Assembly (NCBI GenBank): GCA_963682055.1
Contig: OY821745.1
Coordinates: 21,821,342 to 21,885,341 of the forward strand
DNA: 64,000 nt
Reading direction: 5' to 3'
DNA from: Primula veris
Lineage: Eukaryota > Streptophyta > Magnoliopsida > Ericales > Primulaceae
Position numbers and translations under genes: made by a program. Positions 24,532-36,522 of this stretch are shown piece by piece. The notes below the pieces were generated by a model. The model did not search any database and was not told the origin of the DNA. It saw only the letters and a list, made by a program, of their open reading frames with translations. Each line of letters starts with the position of its first letter. Positions within the stretch are counted from its first letter, which is position 1.

Positions 24532-24785
24532 AGATGGTTTAGACAGAAAGATCAGATCCTGAGGAGATATATGGGGGAATAGGGATTTTCGTAACCTTCA
24601 TACAGATTTATCGATGGCTGCTCAGAAGATGAATAGGTTCTAGCTGATAGAGGAGAGTCACCGGCGTTAGCCATATAAATTTTAGAGAGGAAAAGCTACT
24701 TAAAAGCTATTTAGTATTTGACCAAGTTTAGAGAGAAGGGGGAGCGTCTCTCTCTAAACATTTTATATGGATGAAAGGTTAATTT

Positions 24786-26400
24786 CTTACTTCTACACCA
24801 CCACCACACTTTTAAACATAACTATTCCACAACATCAACTATTTATGCAAGTTGCGTGACTCAACCCATAACTCAAATGGGTATAAAGTCGGAATCAAAT
24901 TGGGTGCCGCTACTCATATCAACCTATGAAATCAACTACTCATAAAATTCATATGCCGGCAATAACACGTAAGGAATCAACTACATATGTTATCCATATG
25001 CTCGGTTAGTGCTCTGGATACTACGTTGGCACGTGATCACTAAAATAAATGTAAAAGACCGACGACAAGAACAACCAATAGACAAGGACAACCGACAGAC
25101 CACGCCTCACGACTCCCTCCAACAGACATGTTCCTAGGCCAAACTAGCCAAGGCAAGAGTTTTGGGCCTCTAAATTTTTTAATTTTTTTAGGCCACCAAA
25201 AATTGTCTAATTTATTATCATTGTTATATGTCAGAAATATGCGCTATTCTTTCTTTCCTTCTGACATAGCCACCTTCTTTATTTTGTCACATCTGTGATT
25301 TTATTACATCTTTAACAATATATCACGGTTTTTACAATATTCTTAAGCAGCTTCCAATTTCCTTACTTATCCAGTTTTCTTTTTTACTACGTATTTTAAA
25401 TCTAGAACATTTTATCTCTAGTCACTTAACCAAAGAAAAAAAAAACCTTAATTTCGAAATACACTGGATTCAGTAATAAAAAAATTGTCATTGAGTTTTT
25501 TTTTTGTTGGACAATTCTTTTCCAATGCAATGACGTATGATTAGTGATATTTCCTGCATCACTTATTTTGTATTTGATAAGTTTTATTGTTGTTCTGAAA
25601 AAAAAAAAGGCAAAAAGGGCCTCCATGTTTTCACTTGTCGTGGGTCTCAAATACACTGGAGACGACACTGCCTTCTAATCACGCTTCAACTGCTTATTTT
25701 GGTTCATTTTTATTATAAATATGTGTTTATACACTTTCAATCCCAATCACAGTAAATACTCAAAAATAAGTTGCAACAATCCTATTATTAAATCGAAAAC
25801 TTGCTTTAATATCATAATAAAATAACGATACCATCAATCTACATAACAGTAATCAAATAAGAGAATTTATCCACTACTAGTAGATATCGAAAATTCAGTT
25901 ATCAAATCATAATTAACATACATAGTATCAACTTTCTACATATATAGAAAATACAACAAGCGTTGGCACGTATATAACGGCTCAGTAAGCTAACAAAGGA
26001 ATGGTAACTCGATTTAAGCTAACAAAGGGTGAACAGCTGGACTGGTGTGAACATGCAAATAACGGGATAAAACTACTCGCGCCTTGGCTCAAAATCCAGC
26101 TTAAAACTTGGTTGTGATCAAACTAAAAGAACCCGTTTAAAACTGCTTACTATAAAGAAGATTTCAGATTTTAAAAGGTTGAAACAGGACTGAAAGGGCA
26201 AAGAAAAACGGAATATCCAGGTCAAAACATTCTTCTTTGCCATAGCTATGCAACAGAGATTAAGCAACGGATAATCGAGTTGAAAGAAAATGCAGATTAA
26301 AGACAGGAATGAAATATTTTTATTCTCTCCTTTTCTCCTTTCTATTTCTCCATATATCTACGGGTGTATGTGAGTTAATATGGATAGATATAAAGAAAAT
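24786..26400. repeat. Macro-repeat copy 2, module D
   Basis: Collinear with 3405-4640. It carries an extra ~400 bp at about 25340-25740 that copy 1 lacks. No gene is seen. Confidence 0.65.
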
Positions 26401-26763
26401 AAAAGGTGAGATGAAACAAAAGAGAGTGGGTCCTATAGTTTTTTCTTCATACTGAAGATATTTATAAATATATTTCCATTATGTTTATTTTTTTACAATA
26501 ATATTTATACAAAAAACATTTATTTATTCTACAAATATGATAGTATATATGTATAAATCTAAATTACAGGGGTATTAAAAGAAAACACACATTCCTTGTA
26601 ATGATAGGATTGAACTCTAAACGAATAAGTGATTTACCAGAAATTGAGGGCTACAAATTGTTTACCCGAAATTTTTGTTAGACCACTTACCGTTCAAAGT
26701 TCATTTCTATATTTTATGTACTAAAAACATTGTGAATCTTGTCTTGGCTAGTATGCTTGAATA

Positions 26764-26818
<55 letters not shown>

Positions 26819-27185
26819 CATTTAAATTAAAGTTAGTCAAATGTTACAATAAACGTTATTTAAAATGGTTCATGTCATATAGACACTAATATTCTAATAT
26901 AAATTTTGATTACCAAAAAAGATTGTGGACATTTTACACTTTGATCATAATCTCATTCTTCATAATATATGGGATTTAATGCTAAAAGTTTCAGTTATGG
27001 AAACAAATTCTTCCATGTCATTGGTGATAAGGCATTTCCAATTTTTACTATGCACATTGAGAAAACAATTAATGTAAAGAAAATGTAGTATAGAAACAAA
27101 TCTCTGGTACAAGTTTACCGTCACCTGTGGTTACACAGTATATATACTAATTATTCAAATAGTTTCTCAATTGTATTAATGTCAC
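26400..27185. repeat. Macro-repeat copy 3 (A and start of E)
   Basis: Module A is collinear with 4640-5240; module E is cut at 27185 (TTAATGTCAC) by the Copia fragment. No gene is seen. Confidence 0.7.
26767..26817. repeat. (AT)n microsatellite, about 25 units
   Basis: Perfect AT run. The corresponding place in copies 1 and 2 (near 1512 and 5000) has only about four units. Confidence 0.95.
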
Positions 27186-29030
27186 CCATTTGTTGCTCAG
27201 TGCTCTTTTCCTCTTGGGCAGTTCGGCTAACTGCCAAGTCACATTCTTCTCGAGTGACTTCATCTCATCTTTCATCGCGAGCTCCCACTTGCTCGAGTCT
27301 TTCAGCTCTAGAGCTTCCTCTCTACTTTCGGGCTCGCCTGCATCACTGAGCAATATGTAATGCAGGGAAGGTGAGTATTGGGCAGGAGGTCTCTTCTCGC
27401 GATGGCCTCTGCCCAACTCAGGTCGGGGAGTTTGGGGCAGCTCCTCGTCCTCTTCAGCATCTGCTGGAGGGTTGTCGAGCACCACTGGCTCATCTTCAGT
27501 GTCATTTTCCAACTTTCTTGGAAACACATTCATGTCGACCATACCACTTTCCTTGGACGGGAGCGCATCTTCTTCCACCACTGCACTTTGTCGATCTTTG
27601 TACAAAATGCCTTCGTTGAAGATGACATCCTTACTGCGAATGATCCTCTTTGTTTGACCATCCCAGAAGCGATATCCGAACTCAGCTCCACCGTACCCCA
27701 CAAAGTAACACACTTTGGATTTCGAGTCAAACTTGGTACGATCATTTATGTCGACATGATATATGACAGACAACCGAACACTCGCAAGTGTTCATAAGAG
27801 ATAGGCTTTCCTATCCACTCTTCTTCGGGCTTCTCTCTATTGGCACTGAGGGTCCGCGGTTAATGAGATAAACCGCCGTGCTTACTGCATGTGCCCACAG
27901 GGCTTTGGGCAACCCACTTTGCAGTCTCATACTCCTAGCACGCTCATTGATTGTTCGGTTCATTCGCTCGGCCACGCCATTCTGTTGTGGCGTTCTTCGG
28001 ATGGTCTTCTCCATTCGAATGCCTTTCTGAGCACAGAACTCTACGAACTTCGCATCAATGTACTCTCCGCCATTGTCGGACCTCAAACACTTGAGTTTAT
28101 TCCCGGTCTCTAGTTCGACCATGGCCTTCCATTCTTGGAATTTCTTAAACACCTCAGACTTGTGTTTCAAGAAGTAGACCCATGTTTTCCTCGTCCAATC
28201 ATCGATGAAGGTCACATAGTATTGAACTCCTCCCAGTGAGGTTACTGGAGATGGTCCCCATACATCTGAGTGGACCAGTGCTAGCTTCTCCTCCTTGGGA
28301 GCTTTTCCACCTTTCCGGAAGCTCACTTTCTTCTGCTTCCCGAAGATGCAGCCTTCGCACATGTCGAGGTTGATAGACTTCAAGCCTGGAAGTTTGCTGT
28401 CCTTCACTAACACCTTCATCCCCTTCTCACTCATGTGACCCAACCGTCGATGCCACAGTTCCGAGCAGTTTTGCGACACAGCTGCCGCAATTGTACGCTC
28501 CTCATCGGTCATCATGTACAATGTACCGACCTTACTCTCTCGGGCTATCACCATAGCTCCTCGTGAAACTTTCCAAGCTCCACAGCTAAACGAAATGGAG
28601 TGCCTTTCGGCATCGAGTTGACCTACTGAAATCAGATTCTTGGTCAACCTCGGGACATGCCTCACTTTCGTTAGCTTCCATACCGACCCGTTTGGAATGC
28701 GAATTTTCACATCGCCCATTCCAACAACATCCAACGCTTCTCCGTCGGCTAGATACACTTTACCGAAATTACCCGCAATGTAATTTTCGAGTAAATCCTT
28801 CTGAGCGATCGTGTGAAATGATGCCCCAGAGTCTAGAATCCACGAATCTATATCTCTCTGCACGGCAAGCATTAGACAGTCACCCGAATCCTCGTCGCTC
28901 GTAATATTAGCCCCGTGATCACGGCCGGTACTCTTATTCGGCTGCTTGCACTCATGACTGAAGTGCCCCATACCCTGGCAGTTATAGCACCGAAGATTCT
29001 TCTTACTTCGGTAGCTATCTTAGTGTGTAT
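27186..29030 (-). pseudogene. LTR-less internal fragment of a Copia polyprotein
   Basis: Minus strand, in order: zinc knuckle CYNCQGMGHFSHEC (near 28995-28955), protease DSGASFH, GAG-pre-integrase WHRRLGHMSEKGMK, integrase core (HSDVWGP, RSDNGGEY, TPQQNGVAERMNRT), then a second frame (27773-27147) with the integrase C-terminus and the region before RT, ending at ALSNKWV. The type is like tobacco TNT1/Tork rather than the Sirevirus at 7683. Frameshifts lie around 27740-27830. Gag N-terminus, RT, RNase H and LTRs are absent. It is clearly more GC-rich than its surroundings. Left edge is at 27186 inside module E. Right edge is about 29018-29030, after which 29066 resumes at the end of module C. 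No target duplication is seen. Confidence 0.9.
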
Positions 29031-29065
29031 ATGACCTAAACTTATATTTTTAATGAACGAACTTA

Positions 29066-31700
29066 TATGACATAATCGTCTTTTATAGAGATAGAGAAAT
29101 CCAAGAACTGGAGAAAGATAACTGTGTTTCTCAATTGGTTAGTTACGAAGCAATCACATTTGTACACGTATTCAAGTCTAACAGCTCAGATGACTTATTT
29201 AAAATAGAAATCGCTCACTCCTTGTAATGATAGGACTAAACTCTAAACGAATAAGTGATCTACCAGAAATTGAGTAATATAAATTATTTCACCAGAAATT
29301 GAGTAATATAAATTATTTCACCAAAATTTATATTAGATTACTTGACTTTGAAAGTTCATTTCTAAGTTTTATGTGCTATGAACGTGGTGAATCTTGTCTT
29401 GGCTTAGCATGATTGACAACTCATATATATAGCATTTAGATTCAACTTAGTAAAATGTTACATTAAACATTATTTAAATTAGTTTAGGTCATATACACAC
29501 TAAAATTCTAATATAAAATTTTAATTAAAAAAAAATATAACGGATATTTTAGCCTCTAATCGTAATCTGATTCTTCATAATGTATTGGGCTTATTGCTGA
29601 AAGTGTCAATTATAAAAACAACTTCTTCCATGTCATTGGTGTTAAGGCGGTTCCATTTTAACTATGCACATTGAGAAAACAGTTAATGTAAAGAAGATGT
29701 AGTATAGAAACAAATGGCTCGTACAAGTTTACCAACGCATGTGGTTACACAGTACATATACTAATTATTCATAATACTTTCTCAATTGTATTAATGTCAC
29801 GACCTTGTATCATGTATAGCAACTTTCCTTATGAAAAATACATGCATATCCCTCAAGAAAAACTTCATTCTTTTTCTGGATTTAGTTGTCTTTTGCGAGA
29901 TTTTTAAAACAAAAATGCCAAAAAAAAAAGCATGTTTTTCAAAATAAAAATACAAATGTATATCTAGTGTATTTTATATTTTGATTTGATTAATAATTAG
30001 TAATAAACCAATACTTATATAACGTTAAAAGCTCGGAGTGTCAAGATAACACATAGTCTAGGAGTGTTGCCCACCTTCTCTTCTAATAGGAAGGATTATT
30101 ATATACAATATTATAAATTCATTCATTAAAGTTGGATACATGAATAATATGATTCCAGAAAAAATAAGGTCATTTGATAATTCATATTATTTAGCAGCTG
30201 TTGTGAAGACTTACCAATACAAAAATACTATTCAAAGTTCTTTGATTAACAAAGGAGGTCCCTATAATCTCACTTCGGAAAAAAAATATCATCTCGCCTG
30301 AAGAAAATTAAGAAGTTTGAAAAAATGCATTAGTGAAATAGCCTTAATTATTTTTCCTCTAATACAATTATTTAAATTTCATATAATAATTTTCATTCCT
30401 TTGTCTTGGATAACTATCACACAATTTTAAAAAACAAGATCGGTGATATAAGAAGAGACTATTTGACGCACACTCTTGCAGAAACTCACTGATAGACATT
30501 AATCTATGTTGATATACGGCGATCTAACGGTTCTGAGTTAGCTCTGCTAGAGTGTATGTCATTTACTCTCTACTTATATCACCCACTAAAAAAAATCAGT
30601 GAATAACTAAAGGCAAAGCATATTTGGGTTCCGAAAATCCAAAAATTTAGTTCTACCTACGAGGAAATTTTCCAGTATCTAATGTGTATATAAATATCGA
30701 AGTGTGCATAATAAGATAAAAGTATCTAATGTACTACACATGTATTTCTTAAGATCCATGATTATATGTATTCGATGCTAGACCTGGACTCTAACAATAT
30801 AACAGATCTAGCCGAAAACCAAAAAACTTAGTAAAATTTATTTTATCAGTGAGTAAAGGCAGAGAAGTGATTTTGGGTTAAGAAACCTGGAAAACTTAGT
30901 TCCACCTACCCGGCATTTTTGTACTACGTCAAACAGAAACGACATAGGTTTGTATATAAACCGTTTTTAAGAAGAAATTGAAAGATTCAAGTGCATAACA
31001 ATTAACAAGTGATAAAATTATCCAATGTACTACACATTTATTGCTTATTGAATCCATGGTGATCTGTGATATAGAATATACTATAGATAGCCAGTAATTC
31101 AATAATGAGAAGAACAATTGTGTAATGCCATGGTTATTTGAATACATCGGTAGACGTGGAATCTAACAGATTCAGCGGAAACTAGATGCAAAAGTTCAGT
31201 CCACCAGAAGTATTTGTTAAATCTCTCACCGGCCAGAGTTTTTTTTCTAAAGAACCAAATTTGGGTATAATCAAGTCCAGAGTAGTTAAAAAAAAATCTA
31301 TACTCTGCAGTGAAGTTGATGGTAAATCCTTTTAGTAAGTTTAAAAGGTATGAATAAGGTCAGAGTAGAAAATAACTTGAAATATGCTCTAGACGAATAA
31401 AACAAGGAAGCGCAGTATAAATGATAAAACAAGGAGCCTGGGAATATCACCTTGTCCAAATTTAGCTACATATTTTCAAATGCAAAATAAAAGAAACAGA
31501 ATTGAGCTCTATGCCATGTTTGTTTTATATGAAAATATCATAGCTAAAAAAGAAATGAAGAAGAAGAAATAATCGTCTTTTATATATAGAAAGAACAAAA
31601 ATCTGGGGAAAGATAATTGTATCTCTCAATTGATTGGTTACGGCGCAATCATATTTGTACTCATATTCGAGTCTAACATGTTATATGACTTATTTACAAT
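29066..31700. repeat. Macro-repeat copy 4 (end of C, A, E, then C)
   Basis: 29066-29200 matches 3103-3240, 29212-29660 matches module A, 29660-30770 module E, and from 30830 on it matches 2398-3240 (B/C). Compared with copy 2 it lacks D before A and most of B. No gene is seen. Confidence 0.65.
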
Positions 31701-32045
31701 AGAAGTCACTCTAGAATGCAACAATTTTCTAATATAATGGCAGTCATGATGAACTATATTTTCTTCTAGTGCAAAAGCGGATTTACTATTAGTATACAAC
31801 AAAACCTTCTATGTATCAACTTGCAAATCTCTTAATAATTGCAAAAATCAAACCATTCAGAAGCACTTGTAGCTATGGCTATGTACTCGGCCTATGTGAA
31901 ACTTCTACTAACCACTTTTTCTTTCTTTCTTTTCCAAGAAAGTAAAATATCATCCGAAAACATGCAAAAGCCTCTAATAGATCTTCTATTATCTACACAG
32001 CCCATGGAGCATCTACAAATCCCTTTAGTTTCAATTTTGAGCTAG
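31700..32045 (-). pseudogene. Copia RNase H relic
   Basis: On the minus strand, with stop codons, the blocks of Copia RNase H can be read in order: GFVDAPWA, then VDNRRSIRGFC, LSWKR, VVSRSFT followed by AEYIAIATSASEW. They correspond to the DADWA, DRRSTSG, SWKSKKQ and EAEYIA motifs of the family. This is an old remnant with no LTR nearby. Confidence 0.7.
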
Positions 32046-32049
32046 CAGA

Positions 32050-32790
32050 GAAAAAAACACTACGAGAAATGTTGCATTTAACGTACTATTACTGGAGAAT
32101 TTGCCAACTTATAAAAGAACGATCTCAAACCCAACGTTACTCACGCAAGGTGGAATCAGTCTATAGAAAATGCCGTAGTTAAGGACTTCTCTAGGATTAT
32201 ATCAAGAACAGAGGGATCACAAGAGTAAATAAATGTAAACAATTGATTGATAATCTGAAATTGTGTTGATTACAATGAACTTCGAACACGAACTGGAATT
32301 CTAACCGCTAAAAACTACTCCTAGGAATTGAAAATAACTGGATAAACTGGAAATATAACGGGAAATAACTGGATAAACTGGAAATAACTGCAGAAATAAA
32401 GATAAATGCTGAAAAGCTTGAAGTGTAAGTGTGTTTGATCTTTTCTTGATATCTTTTTGCCTTCGGGGTCCCTCTTATTTAGTGATGGAGCTTTCAAATG
32501 CCCTTCGACGGTTATTGATTTGAATTTCATTTTGGCTCCAACTCTTGCCGTTATTGTGAATTCACCCCACTTCTTTTCGTACTTTTCCTTTGCTGATGCG
32601 TGTCCCTTCCTGGATTTATTTGCAACTTTAGTCCTTGCTTTTGTTTTGTTATTCTTGCTATCTTTCTGACCCCTTTTAATTTATATTATTGGGTCTTCCA
32701 TGTTTCGTTTCTTTCATTCTTAGTATCCAATAATTTTCTGGTACAAACACATACTTTAAAAGGGAAGTAAACACTTTTTAGTAACATGTA
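32050..32790. other. Intergenic, no gene recognised
   Basis: A short tandem GGAAATAACTGGATAAACT lies at about 32330-32390. The open frame at 32457-32669 has no recognisable domain. Confidence 0.5.
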
Positions 32791-32794
32791 CACT

Positions 32795-33249
32795 TTAAGA
32801 GGGTGTCAAACCAAGTGAACAACAGTTTGATATACAGAAAACCAGAAGAAAATGGTGTCAAAACAGCTTTTGATGAATTAAAATTACTTTGATCGCGTAT
32901 TCCCCTATTGCTCAAGGTGCTTTGACAGGAAAATACACACCCGACAATCCTCCCACACAGGCCCTCGTGGTCAGATTTACACACCTGAGTTTCTAACGAA
33001 ACTACAGCCTTTGATCAACAGAGTAAAGGAAATTGGAGAGAAGTACGGGAAAACCTCCACACAAGTAGTCCTCAATTGGCTGATAGCTCGGAAAGTGTTG
33101 TCCTAATTCCAGGGGCGAAAAACACCAAACAGGCTCAAGAGTTTGCTGGTGCAATTGGATGGAAACTTTCAAATGACTTGGTGGCCCAACTTCGATCTCT
33201 GTCTTCCCAAACACAGCCAGTTATTGGTTTTCCAGTTGAGAACCTGTAA
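32795..33249 (+). pseudogene. Truncated, intronless aldo-keto reductase pseudogene
   Basis: The C-terminal third of a plant plastid-type aldo-keto reductase (the At1g06690-like oxidoreductase family) can be read with three frame changes. Blocks: [21 protein letters not shown], then [20 protein letters not shown], then [36 protein letters not shown], then [19 protein letters not shown], and the C-terminus [10 protein letters not shown] with TAA at 33247-33249. Frameshifts are near 32878, 32957 (extra CA) and 33092 (lost G). The blocks run together without introns, which suggests a 5'-truncated retrocopy, though a cluster of exonic DNA cannot be excluded. No poly(A) tail is obvious. Confidence 0.8.
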
Positions 33250-33569
33250 ATATCAGTATTATACTGGCATTACATAAGACAGCATCAGAAATTGATAGTT
33301 GAAAAATAAGTGTGGATGATAAATCAAATACATATACAAGAGTACTGATTATTCTTTCAGGTAACACAAAAATTTGTTTGCATGATGTAAAGTAGTTTAA
33401 AGAACATGTGTGTCCTTTTTAGGGGGAAAATGTCTAATACGTAAATTGTAACCTTCACTCTATATGCTAAGTAAAAGTTTTCTTTGTTAAATAAAAAACA
33501 TGTACACTAGAAATTTTTAGTACCTCCTGCTAGTAAAAATCCTATCTATAACCCTCGATTACCGTAATC

Positions 33570-33785
33570 ATTCAAATTAGTACCCTATCTATCAATTGAT
33601 CAATAGAAGTGACATGATAATAGAAGTGACATGATAATGACGTCATCACCGCCACGTCAATAAGATTTTAACATTTTATTACGCTATACAATACATTCTT
33701 TTTCAATTTATTATCTTCAACTCTCAAAATCATTCACTTTTTGTTAAGAAATTGATGGAGAGGGTACTAAATTGAGAGATTTTAT
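33570..33785. repeat. Possible MITE (inverted ends)
   Basis: ATTAGTACCCTATCTATCAA at 33576-33596 is nearly the reverse complement of 33747-33772 (ATTGATGGAGAGGGTACTAA), about 200 bp apart. Inside, AGAAGTGACATGATAAT is directly repeated twice (33606-33640). Target duplication is not clear. Confidence 0.4.
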
Positions 33786-36130
33786 AATATCACAGACTTA
33801 ATTTGGGAATCACACGGCCGAATAACACGTGCGACGGCACATGATAGACAAAGTCTAATTTAAAGAAATGACATTTTCAAATAAGCTCGTCAAATAAAAC
33901 AATTTGATAAATCATTTAAAAACACACTTTTCAATGTTCTCATAAAACTCGACAACTTAAATAACAAATTATAACGCAGCGGAATTTAAATGCCAAGGCC
34001 TATGAGATTTATTTGGTCCCGACTAACTTGATCTCAACTATACACCTAAAAACTTTATAAAATCGAGGAGTAAACTAAATGAGCTTAGTGAGTGATAAAC
34101 CTTCTAATATAATATAGGACCAAAAATAGGTTTTATCATCTTATTATTTTCTTGGAAAAACAACATTTTAAACTTTAATAAAACTCTCAATACATGCAAT
34201 CAGTAAACTGTAAGAAAAACATATCTTTTCAACATTTTTAAGGTGTGATCAATACGATAATATGAATTAGATATCTATCTAGATTGGACTTCTCAATCCT
34301 AGGTGCATGTTTATTCATTGGATTCATACTTCCTGAATCTCTTTTCTATGATTGGACTTCCCAATCCTAGATGGACTCTATAAGTCTCTTTTATTCATTG
34401 TACCGGTACTTGTCAAATATTTTTATATCATTTTCTTTTTTCCAACTTAGATCTTAAATATAATACCGTAATGATCACAAAACAAAATATAAACTCTTTA
34501 AAACTTTATACGTTTATCAACGTATATAAAAACTCTCTCTTTCAAAACCTCCAACTTGCAATTCAATATATACAAATATAATTTTTATATTTCGAAAATA
34601 TAATTTGAGGCTGTAAACACTTTTTTAAAAATGAAATGGGATTTTATAATAGTAAGTAAGAAAAACCACTCACATTATTAAAAATCTTTCATGTACTCAC
34701 TGCCAACCAAGATTAACTCACGGCCAAACAAGATTATGCAAGTAATAATATAATAAAATATAGGATTTGCACTTAATCACTTCTATCAACGAAGTACTGC
34801 TATTATAAATAATCACTATGAAACACTCATTATAGTTTACTATGAAACACACATTAATCATTATAGTTTACTATAAAAATATATGCTCTTCTATTTACAT
34901 AAATATAGAGGTCTCTGAATGGTAATATAAGCTATAATGTAAATTATTTTCTTATGTACTTGTTACACTTATATATATGTACAGTGAGGCATATGAATTC
35001 AGAGGGATAAGAAAAACACCTAATTAAAACCTCAACGAATCACATTAAATCCCCACAAGCATGTACGTTACTAATCGCCAATCGGTGTATACAGATTTCT
35101 AATTAATTATAGTATCTTCTTTTTCCTTTATTCTTTAAACATTATATGCATAGTAATTAAAACAATGAATGCAGAATGACTAATAGTATTACCATGTACG
35201 TAACTCTACCAATTTGAAGCTCCATAGGCAATGTACGTAACGTGTTGGAGAAATAAATGTGGATATTTAATTTTTATGAATGAATTTGGTCTTGGTATTT
35301 ATGTATTGTAATTAGAAATTTTCTCATGTAGACCAAATATTAAAACAATCGGCCAACTTGTCCAAATTATAGTGCTAAACCAATTATAAGAATTATTGAA
35401 AGATTAATAGCTAAAATAAAAATGAAAACAAAATACGGGATTTTACAATTTTGGTAATAGAATATATTAAATTAAACTCTTCATAGTTAAATGTACTAAA
35501 TTGAAATTTGTGCAGGTTATTTAACTGTATAAATCCTTACTTAAAAACCCTCCATTGTGCTTGTAAATGAGAGTGACATCACTGACATGGCTTCTCTAAG
35601 AATTGACTCGAAGTATTAACATAATAGCTTATGTCAAGTCTAGTAATTATTCGACAAAGTATCTTCCTAATCAATCTTCTATTTTTTTTTAATCACTATC
35701 CGGTTCATATATTATTGCTAACAAATAGCCAAGAAAAAAAATATTCGTTCGTGGGTCAGGCCCTCACAACGACTAGTCTGACAAAGGTCGGTAAAAGAGA
35801 CTATCAAAAGAAATTAAAAATTGCTAAAGAGTAAAATTCTTAGCATGGACCTAGCTAGTAGACTAAGGTGTGTAAAAACCTACTACTTTAAAAGACTTTA
35901 AATCTCCTACTTTAAATCTCGTGTTCACTCCTTATGATCTCTATCCTTATATCTTTTTTTCATCATGATTAATGTGATCTCAACAACAGAGTCAAAGGGC
36001 CAGAATCAAACCTTAAAAAGGGGGATTACCAGCTTTAAAGAAGAGCAAAAACCACAACCAAAGCTAAAACAAATACAAAATTAGAAAATCTTATAAGATG
36101 ACATGACATCCAGAGAGATAAAATTGCTTT
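33786..36130. other. AT-rich intergenic DNA, no gene
   Basis: No coding frame with recognisable sequence. A motif GATTGGACTTCYCAATCCTA is repeated at about 34283 and 34350. The region 33800-34600 has the look of retroelement LTR or spacer DNA, but no element ends are identified. Confidence 0.45.
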
Positions 36131-36134
36131 TCTT

Positions 36135-36205
36135 CTAGTGTCTGCATTTTAGAAAACCAAATGTAGCTTCATTCTCTTTTTGCTCACCATCAAAACCTGC
36201 ATATT
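36135..36205 (-). CDS. Possible terminal exon of an unidentified minus-strand gene
   Basis: A TTCTTGTTCTCAG acceptor (minus strand) is followed by 23 codons ending at TAG (36137-36135), reading ...YAGFDGEQKENEATFGFL.... The composition is coding-like. It could belong with the open stretch at 42563-42679, with the inverted-repeat element and its Copia lying in the intron between. Speculative; no family is recognised. Confidence 0.25.
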
Positions 36206-36236
36206 CTGAGAACAAGAAAAGTGAGCTAAAAGAGCA

Positions 36237-36425
36237 GCTTTGCAATTGCTAGGTTAAAAAAGTTTTACTTCTCCAGCCATTTACAAGAAAATGTTATCTT
36301 AGAAGAAAATATTGATAACAAGAGAAGGGGGTAATCACATTAGGGCAGCTTTTCAACTTAAATGTCAATAAAATTTTAACTTGTCCAGCCATTTACTTAA
36401 AATGCTATCCTAGAAGTAAAAAATT
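36237..36425. repeat. Tandem direct repeat, ~112-bp period
   Basis: AGCTTTGCAA...CTCCAGCCATTTAC at 36237-36290 recurs at 36348-36400 as AGCTTTTCAA...GTCCAGCCATTTAC. A third related block (GGTAATCACAT...AGCTTTTCAA) lies at about 42433, beyond the inverted-repeat element. Confidence 0.55.
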
Positions 36426-36522
36426 AAGGAAAAATTATTGTTTACTACACTAACGTATAGGTGGTTAATAAAATACATACCCACTTATCAACATTAACAA
36501 TTTACATAGACACCTTACACAC

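Larger units (their letters stand above)
18899..24773 (-). mobile_element. L1-type LINE retrotransposon, near full length, defective
   Basis: About 5.9 kb on the minus strand. Both ends are bounded by the direct repeat AAAGGTTAATTT (18887-18898 and 24774-24785; the right copy reads from 24774), a typical LINE target duplication. Next to the left copy is a T-rich run on the plus strand (TTTATTTTTTTC), which is the element's poly(A) tail. ORF1 and ORF2 domains follow in the expected order, and there is no RNase H domain, as in many plant L1 elements. Several frameshifts and an internal RT deletion mean this copy cannot move itself. It sits in the macro-repeat between modules C and D. Confidence 0.9.
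1140..31740. repeat. Tandem array of a ~5.4-kb non-coding repeat unit, interrupted by retroelements
   Basis: Long segments recur in direct orientation and constant order. Module A: 1321-1756, 4806-5240, 26574-27040, 29212-29660. Module E: 5240-6900, 27060-27185 (start only), 29660-30770. Module B: 1762-2420, 6929-7600. Module C: 2617-3400, 17884-18660, 31076-31700, with its end again at 29066-29200. Module D: 3405-4640 and 24795-26400. The full order is A-E-B-C-D. Subtracting the Copia and LINE insertions, copy 2 (about 4640 to 26400) is about 5.4 kb. Copy 1 lacks E, and copy 4 lacks B and D. No coding capacity, LTR ends or terminal inverted repeats are visible, so the family is unidentified. 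By eye copies differ by several to ten or more percent. Confidence 0.8.

Noticed and set aside
27378..27797. 139-codon plus-strand open frame
   Set aside because: Antisense shadow of the Copia fragment.
32457..32669. 70-codon hydrophobic open frame
   Set aside because: No domain, no supporting signals, low-complexity end.
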